A program made the position numbers and the translations under genes. The notes beneath the pieces were generated by a model. The model was not told the origin of the DNA, searched no databases, and saw only the letters and a list, made by a program, of their open reading frames with translations. From Valencia hispanica (Eukaryota > Chordata > Actinopteri > Cyprinodontiformes > Valenciidae), in contig OY747710.1 in NCBI GenBank assembly GCA_963556495.2, positions 43,853,500 to 43,917,499 of the forward strand: a DNA stretch of 64,000 bases, read 5' to 3'. This document shows, piece after piece, positions 1 to 12,003 of the stretch (its first letter is position 1; the number at the start of each line of letters is the position of its first letter).

Positions 1-480
1 AAGCTAGTTTGTTTTGCAGATTTGCCATAGCAGCTTTAATGGTGAAAGTAAGAGCATTTTCTAACACACAATGCAAAGGAAACTCAAGGGGTTGGGACTG
101 AACAGCTGTGTAGGCATAAGACAACCACTAATCAGAGATAGACTCTGGAGAACGGAAGAGAGTCCTGTGTTCTGATGAGACCAGATTTGCCCTCTTCCAG
201 AGTGATAGGCGTGTCAGGGTAAGAAGAGAGGCAGATGAAGTGATGCACCCATCATGCCTAGTGGCTACTGCATAAAGCCTTTGGAGGACACACACCTCCT
301 ACATAAGAGTCCGTAAGCATCGATAACCTGAAGGAATGTTGCAGAGCAGACCGGACTAAAATACAGCTAGAAGATGCGACTGACTGATAGGGTCAGACAC
401 AAAAGTACAGCTGAGGGTTTTTGTTGCAAAAGGTGGTTAAACTATCCAATCATTTACACTGTGGAATGTGCTGAGAATAG
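1..480 (+). pseudogene. Tc1-type transposase relic, cut by window edge
   Basis: A plus-strand reading frame around 162-280 gives CSDETRF followed by a stretch ending HPSCLVATA, matching the first catalytic Asp block (SDE) of Tc1 transposases. Upstream text near 40-130 resembles the part before that block but carries in-frame stops. The second Asp and the Glu blocks are not visible, so the copy is decayed or deleted. The left end lies outside the window. Confidence 0.7.
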
Positions 481-2325
481 ACCAGATCATTTTTTATGAG
501 CTGCTTTGTAACATGCAAAAAATGATATTTTGCAGAGCAAAAACAGCTACCAGCTCTAAGCAACAGTTATCAATGAATAACATTTTTTTTTTGCAAATGA
601 TTGCTTATCAAAAATCTGCCTGATCTGGGGGTTTATGTTTTTCACACCACCATGCTCCAAATGTTTCTAACTCCCTACTAAAGTCAGCAGTATTTACCAC
701 AGAAAGCTGCATTCTTCAGCACTTCTTTATTCCGCCCTTATCAAACCGCTATCATAAACATGCGCTTTTCATGTGTAAAATAACCCATTCCACCTGTGGC
801 TGATATGGCATGTTTCTACATAAACAACTGCGGCTAGATATATCAGGTGCAGCTCCGACAAAGCGTGTCAAGCTGTGATTGGTCAGATAAAAGCCCAAAC
901 GAATCGTGGAGAATGTATTCGACTGTTCCGCACAGCTGTGTGAGATAACGTATCTGCCATATTCACAGAAGAACGGGGGGAAAAAAGCAGTCCCTTCTGG
1001 TCAATAACAGCTACAGGCAGCGGGGGGGAAATGAAACAAGTGGGATGTAATAATTCTCCGTCTTTGGTAGACAGAGAAAACTTTGTATATCAGACTTCTG
1101 AAGAGTGACGTTTTGACATTTTCATCTTCCTTTCCACAGTCTCCCTCAGAAGTCATTCTGGCACAACAATTTCGAGCTGACTCCACGGCCCGTCTCTTAA
1201 GAGACATCTCAGTCTCTGCACATTTTCCACCTGTCACCCTTCTCGTACCACTTGGTTCTGAATAAAAAAATAAAATAAAAAAAATAAAAAAAAGGCTGAG
1301 GAAAGTCTCTCCCTATCAGCCAGCCAGTTCCAATCTAGTCAAATCATTCCCAGGTCTGGCATTCAAACATTATTTCAAGGATTCTCCAGCCACCTGTCCT
1401 GTTCATTCCTCTTTTTCCATTTTTAATTCTGCCCCTGAGTGAGGATTATGCGAAGCAAGGCATGCGTGTCAAAGGGAAATTTAGTGGGTAAAGACAGCCA
1501 AGATTGGTGGGATGAATTAAACAGATAACGGGAGGAGACGAAGTGGGGGAACCATGTAGAGCAAAACGCCTCACCGATGTTGGTCATTTCAGAGGGGCTC
1601 TTTTTTTTCTTTTTTCTTTTCCTCCCCACAGGAGCGAGGAGGCAATATCTAAATTAATAAAGTGATGAAATGAGTTTGTGCCGTGGACTTTCTGCTGTTT
1701 GACTTTCCCATCTGGATTAGTGCAGGCTGAATGGACGCTCTGTTACTTTTGTTACAACTACGCAATTCACTGTCGGAATTTGGCCCCGTAGCGATAAAGC
1801 TCCCCTCCTCCTCCTGCTCATTACCATCTCATTCCATATGCAGGGCCTCTGTTACCTGAGAGCGTGCTCACACACAAAACGCCAACTATTACACACGCGT
1901 TTCCCAACTATTACAACGAGCGTGGAACATTTAAACATGGACTATTACATGGGGTTTCTACTATACATCAAAGATAGATTTTTATTTATTTTTTTATCTC
2001 CTCCAGAAAGCAATACAGGAATGTTCTGGATGTGAAGAGGAACACGGTGTGGCCCTTCACAACATGGATTAAACATTTTACTGGACGCTTCAAAAGCATG
2101 GAATAATACATGATTTAGATTTCCCAAATAGTCGGATCGCTTATTAAACCCACCCAATCACTGCTGTTAATCTTTAGCACAGATTGTCATAACAAATGAT
2201 AAAGTCAAAATGTTAGATGAATGTAGCACAAGCCATTGTGTTGTTTTCAAAGCACATACGCCATTTAAATAGCAAATGTCTGACCCAAAAACCACGCCTC
2301 TGAAACAAAAAGTCCATTATCTTAT
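481..2325. other. No gene recognised
   Basis: Nothing coding can be supported. The ORFs here are short, lack splice context and match nothing I know. An A-rich simple tract lies at about 1262-1294 and a T-rich tract near 1600-1622. Confidence 0.4.
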
Positions 2326-3760
2326 AAAGAGGGGGTAAAAAAGTATTTGGCAGCCAAGGACTGTGCAAGTTGTCCCACTTAAAAAGATGAGAGGTCTGTC
2401 ATTTTTATCATAGGCACAATTCAACTGTGAGAGACAGAATGTCAAAAAAAATCCAGGAAATCACATTGTATTATTTTTAGATAATTTATTTGTATATTGG
2501 TGCAGAAAATAAGTATTTAGAAACAAGCAAACATTCTGGCCCTCACAGACCTGTTACTTCTTCCTGAAGAAGCTCTTCTATCCTCCACTAGTTACCTGTA
2601 TTAATGGCACCTGTTTGAACTCGTTATCTGTATAAAAGACACCTGTCCACACCTGTCTAAACAGTTAGACTGGTGAGTCGTGTGGCGTAGTGGTTAGTGC
2701 GGGCACCCCATGTCCTCGACGCAGTCATCCAGGGTTCGAATCCCGTCCTGGTGGACCTTTGCCGCATGTCTTCCCCCACTTCTTTCCCCCTTCTATGTAG
2801 TATCACCTGTAAAATAAAGGCCACTGTGGCCACAAAAACCTCAGACTCCAACTTCCACCATGGCCAACATCAGAGAGCTGTCCAATGACACCAGAGACAA
2901 GATTGTACACCTGCACTAGACTGGGAAGAGTCAATCTATAATAGGCAAGCAGTTTAGTGAGAAGCGATCAACTGTTGGAGTAAATATTAGAAAATATAAT
3001 AAATACAAGATAACTGACAATCTCCCTTGACTTGGGGCTCCATGCAAGATCTTGCCATGTGAGGTACACATGATCTTGAGAACGGTGAGGAAATAGCCCA
3101 GAACTACACAGCGGGGAACTGGTCAATGACCTGAAGAGAGCTGGGACCACAATAACAAAGGTTACTATTAGTAACATACTTCGTCGTCATGGATTAAAAT
3201 CCTGCAGTGCTCGGAAGGTCCCCCTGCTTAAGCCAGCACATGTCCAGGCCGGTCTAAAGTATGCCAGAGACCATCTGGATGATACAGAGGAGGATTGGGA
3301 GAATGCCATGTGGTCAGATAAAACCAAAATAGAACTTTTTTTGTATAAACAACACTCGCTGTGTTTGGAGGGGCTCTAGAGAAGATCTGCATGGAAGAAT
3401 GGGCCAAAATACCAGCTACAGTGTGTGCAAACCTGGTGAAGACCTACAGGAAACGTTTGACATCTCTCATTGCCAACCAAGGTTTCATTGCAAAACATTG
3501 AGGTGAACTTTTGCTTTTAACCAAAGACTATTACTTACTAAGTAGTAATATTAAACACTTACTACTAATACTATTTTCTGCACTATTTTACAGATAAACT
3601 CTTTTAAAATCATACAATGTGATTTCCTGGATTTATTTTTTTTTATTTTTTACATTCTGTCTCAGTTGAAGTGTACCTGTGATGAAAATTACAGACCTCA
3701 TCTTTTTAAGTGTGACAGCTTTCACGATTTGTGGCTGACAAATCCTTTTTTGCCCCACTG
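2326..3760 (+). mobile_element. Tc1-like transposon, decayed, carrying a SINE
   Basis: Long terminal inverted repeats are visible. The left end around 2330-2460 (AAAAAAGTATTTGGCAGCC, then CCCACTTAAAAAGATGAGAG) is answered in reverse at 3640-3760, ending GCCCCACTG followed by TA. A transposase relic starts with an ATG near 2859 (MANIRELSNDTRDKIVHLH, then stop) and shows a degenerate SDKTK block near 3315. It then jumps to a C-terminal piece ([18 protein letters not shown]), so the central catalytic region is deleted. A tRNA-derived SINE sits at 2672-2842. The element cannot move on its own. Confidence 0.8.
2672..2842 (+). mobile_element. tRNA-derived SINE
   Basis: An RNA polymerase III A box (TGGCGTAGTGG, about 2682) and B box (GGTTCGAATCC, about 2733) are spaced as in a tRNA head. 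A fixed tail with CTTTGCCGCATGTCTTCCCC and a final AATAAAGGCCACTGTGGCC follows. The direct repeat AGACT flanks it at 2667-2671 and 2843-2847. The Tc1 text on either side rejoins across it, which shows that it inserted into the Tc1. This architecture is common in fish genomes. Confidence 0.82.
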
Positions 3761-3763
3761 TAT

Positions 3764-4391
3764 GAGGGGTGTAACGGTACACAAAAAACATACGTATTTT
3801 GGGTTTTAAAGTCACGGTTTAGATTTCAAGTACACATTAATCCAAAAAAATATACAAATGTGCAAATATATATATAAATATATATTTTTTTTTTCCTTAG
3901 ATCATCATTAAACAAAATAACCTTTTTTCCTAAATTCTTTCATTTCAATTGCTGAAAATAATGTGATTCTTTAATGGTCTATAACTTCAAAAAATGTTAA
4001 AGTATAAAACTGACTGGAGATTTGATTGGATTTTTTGAAAATAAATAAAATAGTACAGACAGACATAGCCAGAGTGGAAAACAAAAAAACATCTGAAAAT
4101 ACTCAGTGTTTAGAAAATTTTTTTTTTTTAAGTGCCCATATTTGAGAATAAAACAAGCTTAATTAAATTTGAGTTTCTTTAATATTTTGATAACCTAGTC
4201 TCCCAACTTTACTTGAATGCAGCATAGGCAGGAGTTGGAAGTAAATACCTTCTCATCAACGGGGACTCAACTGGCTTGCGTTTTATACAAAATAAATTTG
4301 TTTGGGCTGATTAGATGCTACTGGTAGGCATTTGGATGTAAGCTATGTTTTAACTAGTTTCAGTGATGCTTACATTCAGCTTGACATTGCT
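3764..4391. other. AT-rich stretch starting with a MITE-like terminus
   Basis: At 3767 the text GGGGTGTAACGGTACAC resembles the terminus of the short hAT-like element at 45751-45882. I cannot find the matching right end, so this is a fragment at best. The rest is AT-rich and non-coding. Confidence 0.35.
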
Positions 4392-4640
4392 TCAATTCAA
4401 TTCAATTCAGTTCAGTTTACTTATATAGCGCTAATTCACAACACGTCATGTCAAGGCACTTTACAAGAAAAGTAATTTCAATTTAACTGCACATACATTC
4501 CAATTAATATTTAAGTTCATTATTCCAATAAGTTTAAAAGTTTGTTTCAGATGAGTAATTCAGTACAGTGTAGAGCATGAGTTAATGTTCAGAGAAGTGA
4601 GCACAAACTTTTGCAGGAAAGAAAACGTATTGATTTTTTG
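4392..4640 (-). mobile_element. L2-type LINE 3' end, 5'-truncated
   Basis: It begins with repeated AATTC units and TTATATAGCGCTAATTCACAACA, then TCAAGGCACTTTACAAG. Read on the minus strand, this is the conserved 3' end of fish L2-like LINEs with its short tandem tail. The same terminus occurs at 60605 (same orientation) and 63191 (opposite orientation). No coding part remains. Confidence 0.75.
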
Positions 4641-5465
4641 GGGGGTTTTCACTTTTTATGGGTCTTCTTTCAGTGGTATTATATAAAATCTGAAAATGAA
4701 TTTCTTTCTATAAATGTTTCTTCTAAATGTTGAACCACAACCTAAACTGATTATGTGTAGAAAAGTGAGACTTTCAGCTGCTTCCATTCACTGCTGCCAT
4801 TTCCCCCCAAAATGGCTCATGGCTTTTTAATACATGTATCTCATTGGCATAGTCAGGAGAAAGTGAAATTATGGAGCTTTCAAAAATCTTTTTTCCAGAC
4901 GACTTCAGGGGACAAATTGGGATACAATGTAATGTGTATGTAATGTCATTACTCTGACATAAACATGAATTTGTTTTCTTCCTTTATTTCTTTCATGCTT
5001 GAATAATAATGGACTTCAGACATGGAGATAAACCTAAATATTATGAAATACATGTCTGAAAAAGCCAAAAAAGAAAAGGTTTAAAAAAATAGTAATACCG
5101 TCATAACTTGTAAACTTATAGAGTTATTCAGTCAAACGAGACAAAAACACTCATTTTGGTATGAGGAAAAGTAGAGAGTTGATTTGTCTGCAGAATAAAG
5201 ATGGCGGTCTACGCAAGCTGAAATATAGAGCGCCTAAGGTGTCACCTGGTAAACTAGAACCATCTCCATTGATTTGTTGTAACTTGGTCCCCCCATAAAA
5301 AATAGCATATTTAACATCACATGCGAGACAGGAGAAAAATAGAAAAGATGTCTGCTCTTCTACATTTTCAAGAAGACTGTTAGACACAGCTACCTTAATA
5401 CATAAAAATCAAGAGTGGGCGTGGTTTCCAGTTTTATAAAAAGTTGCACCGATTTATACCATCAC
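4641..5465. other. No gene recognised
   Basis: AT-rich sequence with no coding or repeat structure that I can name. Confidence 0.35.
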
Positions 5466-5473
5466 GTTGACAT

Positions 5474-5848
5474 TACGGATGTGGATTGGCAAAACTCTGA
5501 CGACGCGATATATCGCGATACTCTGAGTAAGACAATATATTGCGATTTTTAAAACTGAATTTGACTGTAGAAAAACTGTCACAGCATTAAAAACACTCCA
5601 ACCTGTTTCATACTTCAACACATTTAGTTTTATCTCTACATCTAGTTGATCCACTGGAACAAAGAAAATTAAAACAGGTACCAACTACCGGTCATACTTT
5701 TATATTTACTACAAAAATGACTGTTAACCAATAATATTTCCATTCAAATCGTAAAAAAAATTAGGAAAAAGATTTTTTTTATATCGATACAATATCGGAA
5801 AATAGAATATCGCGATATATCGGTGTATCGATATTTTCTTACATCCCA
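5474..5848. mobile_element. hAT MITE, 375 bp (TATCGCGATA family)
   Basis: The left end TACGGATGTGGATTGGC and right end TCTTACATCCCA are inverted. They are flanked by GTTGACAT (5466-5473) and TTTGACAT (5849-5856), a 7/8 match of the 8-bp length hAT elements produce. Internal TATCGCGATA palindromes and GTAGAAAAACTGTCACAGCATT are shared with copies at 18121-18536 and 63277-63505, so this is a family. No coding capacity. Confidence 0.8.
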
Positions 5849-5856
5849 TTTGACAT

Positions 5857-6462
5857 TATGTTTTTTATATGAATTTGAATCCGATACTGTCGTGGTCATG
5901 ATGTAGAAGACATGAAAAACAAGATGTGATGCTATTCTTTGAAAACAAACACCTTTGTTTACATATACAGCGCCTTGGTAAAGATGCGTAAAAAGGTATG
6001 AAGAAATTCATGTTTTACTGCGGGAAGTAAAATTTCACTCTGAAAACACCCTTGCATTTATTACTAAGCGACTGTTTTTTTAACAAAATCACCAGTTATG
6101 GATATACTTTACTATTTAAGTTTAGTTATAAACTTTAAATTAGTAATCCTAACTTCCTCTTTCCCTGGGGTATAAATGGGATGTGACACAAAGCGCCACT
6201 TGTTTCAGATACTTTTTAAATTCGGAGAGACAACAGAATACTTTATTTACATGAGGCAGACATGTGCTGATCTTCATTAGTTAGGAAATGGCTATTTTAA
6301 AATATTTCATTGGAGGGATCCACAAGTCGCTCGGAAGTCTGGATGAGGAGGGACGCATCTGGTGGAAATCTTCAAAACATGCAGATCGTCAGGAGAAAGA
6401 TTCCTTACTGGATCAAAATCTAATTCTTTTAGGCCTGCAGACATGAAAGGACTTCTAGATTT
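5857..6462. other. No gene recognised
   Basis: Nothing supportable. The last part runs into the 3' tail of the minus-strand LINE that follows. Confidence 0.35.
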
Positions 6463-8765
6463 AAGGATTCAAGGATTCAAGGAAATTTTATTGTCATACC
6501 ATCTCACGTTACATGTGAAGGTATGAAATTAGGACTCTGGTCCGGAATTATAAGCCATTTAAATTAAATTAGTGAAAAAAATTATATAAATAAATGTAAT
6601 AAATAAATAAAAATAAATGTGCTCTACAGGACACAGCTGGAGTTCAGCAGTCTAACAGCTACAGGGAGGAAGCTGTTATTGAGCCTGGTGGTCTTGCTCT
6701 GTATGCTCCTCAGCTGCCTGCCTGAGGGAAGGGGCTGAAACAGGCTATGAGCTGGATGGGTGGAGTCGTTCAGGATGCATCGGGCCCGTCCCCTGCATCG
6801 GGACGTGTAGAGATCCGAGGTGGTGGGAAGCGTGCTCCCTACAGTCCTTTGTGCAGCTTTCACCACCTGCTGCAGAGCCTTCCTCTCAGCAGCAGTACAG
6901 CTGCCATGTCACACGGTGATGCAGGTGCAGATGACTCTCTACTGCACAGTGATAGAAACTCCTAAGGACGGAGCTCCCAAGTCCAGCTCTCCGCAGCTTC
7001 CTCAGGAAGTAGAGACGCTGGTGGGCCTTCTTGACCAGACGTGAAGTGTTGGCATTCCAGGTGAGGTCATTGGATATGTGCACACCCAGGTACCTGAAGC
7101 TGGAGACCACTTCCATAGCTAATCCTCCGATGTACAGGGGAAGGAGAGGATGCTTGTCCCTTCTGAAATCCACCACCATCTCCTTGGTCTTCTTCACATT
7201 GATGCAGAGGTTGTTTTCTCTGCACCACTGCACCAGGTTTTCCACATCCTCTCTGTATTTGGACTCATCGTTGTTAGTGATGCGTCCCACTACTGCTGTG
7301 TCATCCACAAACCTAACTATATGACAGCTGGGGTGTCTCGCTGAGCAGTCATACGTCAGCAGAGTGAACAGGAGGGGGCTCAACACGCAGCCCTGTGGTG
7401 AGCCTGTCCTGAGGGTATGGAGGAGGAGATGGTGTTGTGGATCTTAACAGTCTGAGGTCTATTGGTCAGGAAGTCCAGGACCCAGTTCCCCAGTGTGGGA
7501 CTCAGTCCGAGGGAGGAGAGCTTCTGCACCAGTGTCGGTGGGATGATGGTGTTGAAGGCTCAGGAGAAATCCAGAAAGAGCAGACGGACATATGAGTTTC
7601 TGCTCTCCAGATGGGTCAGGGCTGTGTGGACCACCGATGAAATGGCGTCGTCAGTGCGATTTTTCCTGTAGCCATACTGGTGGGTGTCCACAGTGATATC
7701 GATGGCGTCTTTGATGTGGGTCATTACCAACCTCTCGAAGCACTTCATGACTACCTTGGTTAAAGCTATGGGCCGATAGTCATTCAGGCTTGTCCCTGTG
7801 GAGCACTTGGGGACGGGGACAATCGTGGCAGTCTTTAAGCAGGTGGGGACAGATGACAGTGACAGTGAGGTGTTAAAGATGTCTGCCAGCACCTCAGCCA
7901 GCTGGTGTGCACAGTCCCTCAGTACCCTCCCTGGGATGTTGTCGGGCCCTGCTGCTTTGTGAGGGTTGATACACTGAAGGGTCTTCCTTACATTTGCTGT
8001 GGTCACACTGATGGGCGTGTCACCAGGTGGTGGTATAAGTTTGGTGCTGGGGGAGACATCAGGGAACTCAAAGCGGGTATAGAAATGGTTGAGTACATCT
8101 GGCAAGGAGGGATGTATTTAATCCCCCTCCACATGCGCCGAGGGTCATTGGTGGTGAAGTGACCCTGGATTTTCTGGGCGTACGTGGCTTTGGCCCTCAT
8201 AATGCCTGCAGTCAGTCCTTTTCGGGCCTCTCTGAGAGCTGATGCCTCACCTGCCTTGAATGCAGCATCCCTAGCTTTCAGCAGAGCTCTCACCTCAGAG
8301 TTCAGCCAGGGTTTCTGGTTCGGATAGCAGGTTATTATCCTGGTCGTGGTGACATCATCAGCACATTTGGAGATGAAACCAAGGACAGGGGATGTATATT
8401 CCTCCAGGTCCACCTCTCCTTCATGTGTAGCTGCCTCTTTGAATACCTGCCATTCGTACACCAACCTTCATTCACGTACACACAGAGTCCTCCTCCCCGT
8501 GTTTTACCCGACCGGTGGTCGCGGTCCGCTCGGAAAAACTGAAGCCCTTCGATCTGGAAGGGTGAGTCTGGCATGTTGTTGTTGAGCCAGGTTTCCGTTA
8601 GGCAAAGAACAGCACAGTTCCTCATCTCTGTAAAAACACTCAGCCTCAGACGTAACAAGTCCAGTTTGTTATCCAGTGAGCGGACGTTGGCCAGGAAGAG
8701 AGTTGGTATCGGCGGTCTCCTAGCCTTTAACTGTACCAGCGCACCCGCCCACTTTTCCTTTTAAA
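6463..8765 (-). pseudogene. LINE ORF2 relic (CR1/L2/Rex1-type), 3' complete
   Basis: Minus-strand non-LTR retrotransposon. In order from 8765: an endonuclease start (ANVRSL, then LTETWL with the catalytic Glu, and RGGGLCVYV), then a jump past the GDFN and SDH blocks. Next come a linker (PWLNSEVRALLKARDAAF), RT blocks (PHKAAGPDNIPGRVL, LNDYRPIALT, RLLFLDFS), [13 protein letters not shown], the active-site variant FVDDT, and the C-terminal LGVHISNDLTW and KAHQRLYFLRKLRR. Several frameshifts break it, and the central endonuclease is deleted. Read on the minus strand, the 3' end finishes in ATAAAATTTCCTTGAATCC with a short tandem tail near 6466-6485. Immobile. Confidence 0.85.
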
Positions 8766-8935
8766 AAAAATCAGATTCTTAATTTTCAAGCCACTTTGGA
8801 GGTTAAACATCATTATAAAGAAACCCTGCTGTTTATTGATGCAATCAGATGCGAGCTGCTTATAGGATGGAGGTTTTATTTTATACATTTAATCAAGTTT
8901 ACTCGTTTTTTTTTGTGGTGAAAAATTCAGCTTGT

Positions 8936-9130
8936 GCTTTTCTAGTCTGACGGACCACTCAAAGCCCCTTCACGCTACGAGTCACGTCCACCCAGTTGCA
9001 CATGCATCTCTCACCCATTCACACACTGATCGGCTGGGAACCTGGGATCGTGTGGAAGGGGAAGATGTAATCAAACCTTCCGATTGCCAGATGACTACTC
9101 TTACAACTGAGCCACAGCTGGCCTCAACAC
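8936..9130. repeat. Fish LINE 3'-UTR-type repeat
   Basis: CTTTTCTAGTCTGACGGACC, then CCCATTCACACACTGATCGG and finally CAACTGAGCCACAGC. This is the order seen in a widely dispersed fish LINE-derived repeat, reading inward from its 3' end. A related copy lies at 10701-10935. The 70-residue ORF here is an accident of the repeat. Confidence 0.65.
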
Positions 9131-10700
9131 GGAGAACATCTTAAATCAGAAAGCTTTCTGATTCCTAATAACTACAACTTCAACAACATTCACACAATTT
9201 GACCTACCACGTCAGAAAGAACCAAGCCAGTTCTAATTAAGATCCTTTGCAAGAGCAGGGCCTCAAAAGTTTAAACTGTTATCCTGAAAGTGAACACAAG
9301 GTGTCACTCTTGCACCACAGCAGATCCAACCCCTCCTTCCACGTCTGCTTGCACTCTTCCCACTTGACATCAATACTTTAGATTACACCAGGGTAAGCAC
9401 ATGGAGGCTGGAGCAGACCTGCTTCATTAGCGGAGCAGAAGAGCAATAGTTACGCTTACAGTAGTTCTAATTACAATTAACGGGCATTCCTGACTCATCT
9501 AGGAGTCTCCGGATGAGGGGCAGCAGGATCTGTGGGGAAGCTGATTCAGGAGAGGAGCGGGAGGGAAGGCAGACACGGTGGGAGCTATTAAAGGCCCACT
9601 GTGTGGACTGCAATGAATCACATGGCTAAAGCAAAGCAAAACAAAACAAGGCGACAAGATATGGAGAGTTTATCGTCTCAGGTAGTAGGATTATATATTT
9701 ATATAGGAGAGGCCCTTCAATTCAAATCTCAAAGATAAAATCAAAGTAGATTATCGTTTCTATCCACCATCCGTAAATCTAACTATAAGGAGCAGTTGTG
9801 AGTCTGAAGAGTGCTCAGTCAGCTTGGCTGTCATATGCTAGCTGTCATATAGAGCAGGGTCCAGGTGAGCCACAAAAACATGTCTGTCTGCTATGCATTA
9901 AGCCATGCACACACAGACATCACACATTACCAGTGTTCATGTGATCCTGTCAGGATGTGTGTTTCTGGGCAGGTTTTTAATGAGCATATTAATGAGGCAG
10001 ATTGATGAATGGGCTACAAAGTGTCGCTTCTAATCCAGCCTCATAACTCCGTCCTACTTGGAGTCGGACGCAGACGGCTGCGGGAGCGACACTGTGAGGC
10101 TTCGACACCTAATGCGAGTCCTCTCTGGGTCTGCTTTCAGGTGTCCAATATTCACACAGAAAGAGAGAGAGGGTGCACACAGACAGTCAAAAGTCAATGG
10201 TTGTTGCCTTTTTAGTGTCGTTTTAAACGGATTACCTAGAAAATACCAGCAGTGGTATTTATACTCTCACATTATAAGTAAAAACATAGCTTCTATGTTG
10301 GGGTTTATAATAGCCAGAACTTTTGTCCAATGTTCTCGCTCCCCGTTTCTCACCTCTTATTGGACTTTTGATGATCAGCATGCAGTTCATAGACCAATTC
10401 TGGTTCAAGTTCGACCTTTAAACAAAACATTTCCCATTGACACTTGCAAGGAATCTGGACACCATTTGCCTTTCTATTTGTTAAGAATGGACAGATATGG
10501 GGTGATATGGTTGAAGTAGATCCATAGTGCCAACATGTACACCGTTTGGTTCCACAAACGCAGCTGTGCATCGGCACATGTTGTGAATTATGAGCACAGC
10601 TGTAGAGGAGGCTTAGTTTTAGCACATGTAATACCCTAAACCCTGCCATCTCCACCACCATGCGTTACAGATCATCTGGATTGATTCCCTTGAAGAATAA
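9131..10700. other. No gene recognised
   Basis: Unique-looking sequence. The longest ORF (10058-10519 plus) has no domain, splice context or family resemblance that I can see. Confidence 0.35.
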
Positions 10701-10935
10701 ATTGACTGACTGAACTTATATAGCGCTTTTCTAGTCATACTGACCACTCAAAAGTACTTTACACCCATTTACACTCTCAAACGCACTCTCAACATTTGTA
10801 CACCGATACGGAGATCGTTAGGCAACTTGGGGTTAAGTGCCTTGCCCAGGGACACATCAACATTTGACAAGAAAGCTGGAATTGAACCTTTGACCCTGCG
10901 ATTGCAAGACCCTTACCTACTGAGCCACAGAAATT
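10701..10935. repeat. Fish LINE 3'-UTR-type repeat
   Basis: TTATATAGCGCTTTTCTAGT, GACCACTCAAAAGTACTTTA, CTTGCCCAGGGACACATCAA and CTACTGAGCCACAG occur in order. This is the same layout as 8936-9130 but better preserved. Interpreted as the 3' untranslated part of a LINE. Confidence 0.7.
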
Positions 10936-11218
10936 GAAAGCGACCCACTATGGTCCATTTTTCCACTTGACTGATCAGGCTGGAAAAAAAGTCGGATCTA
11001 TATTTCACGATCAGTTCATAGCCGGATAGTACCAGCTCCCACTAAAACAAACACTTTTATTGTAGAAGGGGATTTTTTGGAAGGCAGGAGACTCAAAGTT
11101 AGGTCGTTTTCACACCTGATAGTCTGAACTTGCTGCCTTGACATCTTATCTACAATTTTCCTTAAAGTTTTTTTTTTTTTTTCAACAGGCCTGATCTGAT
11201 TCAAATAGTTAACTCCTA

Positions 11219-12003
11219 TAAGGTGTCTTCCCCCAGGCCTTAAAAACTGCAGTTATCAAACCATTGCTATAGAAGAGCAACCTGGACAACACGTTAATGC
11301 AGTGCTACAGGCCAATCCCTAATCTTCCATTCATCAGCAAGATTATTGAAAAAAGCTGTTTCAGCAGTTAAATAGGTTCCTAGCAATGACCAACCGTTTT
11401 GTTCTTTTTCAATCTGGTTTCCGTGCTCACCACAGCACTAAGACTGCCCTCATCCAAGTGTTCAATGTAGTGCTGCCACAAACGACTAATTTCATTTAGA
11501 TTAGTCTACACATTAATTTATCAACTAATCGATTAGTCTAAATGATTAATTTGTTTAAGAAAAAAACCTATTTAATTCCGTCATTTTATTTTCAGTAAAC
11601 ATTATCATTCAATTCACAAAAATGAAAATATTCAAATTGAATAAAACTTTTAATTTATTTATTAAATTCTTAATTCACTAATTAAGAATTTAATTAATTA
11701 AATAGTATGAATTAATGAATCATTTATAAAATTCTTAATTCACCAAATTCTTATTTTATGTTTAAAATTGCGGAAGAACCACAGTACTGGTACTGTTGGA
11801 CCTCAGTGCAGCATTTGACACTGTTGATCCTGAAATACTATTGAAGTGACTAGAGAGCTGGGTCGGACTCTCTGGTACAGTACTTGGCTGGTTTGAGTCT
11901 TCCCTAAAGAACTGAGACTTCTTTGTGTCAATAGTCAATTCTTCATCAGAACAGACAGAAATCACATGTGGGGTGCCATCCTGTAGGGTGGAGGTCAGAG
12001 CTT
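11219..12003 (+). pseudogene. L2 LINE RT fragment, split by a MITE
   Basis: The sequence follows the RT domain of the L2 element at 31888-32370 closely. Shared stretches include AAAACTGCAGTTATCAAACC, CAATCTGGTTTCCGTGCTCA and GTTGGACCTCAGTGCAGCAT. It carries in-frame stops and indels, for example GAAGTGACTAGAGAG. The text is interrupted at 11467-11766 by an AT-rich insert, and about 23 bp of the LINE target are missing at that junction. The copy ends soon after the position of the GVPQG block, so the YADD active site is absent. A dead fragment of the same subfamily as the 28.8 kb copy. Confidence 0.85.
11467..11766. mobile_element. AT-rich MITE-like insert in an L2 fragment
   Basis: It starts TAGTGCTGCCACAAACGACT and contains ATCGATTAGTCTA-type inverted motifs, resembling a common fish hAT MITE. 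Its borders are fixed by comparison with the uninterrupted L2 copy near 32130-32160. The right terminus is not recognisable and target sequence is lost, so it is probably truncated. Confidence 0.6.

Noticed and set aside
2682..2750. tRNA gene
   Set aside because: A and B boxes are present, but there is no acceptor-stem pairing and the head is fused to a SINE tail with flanking direct repeats.
10058..10519. 153-codon plus-strand ORF
   Set aside because: No domain, no splice context, low-complexity and AT-rich second half; probably chance.
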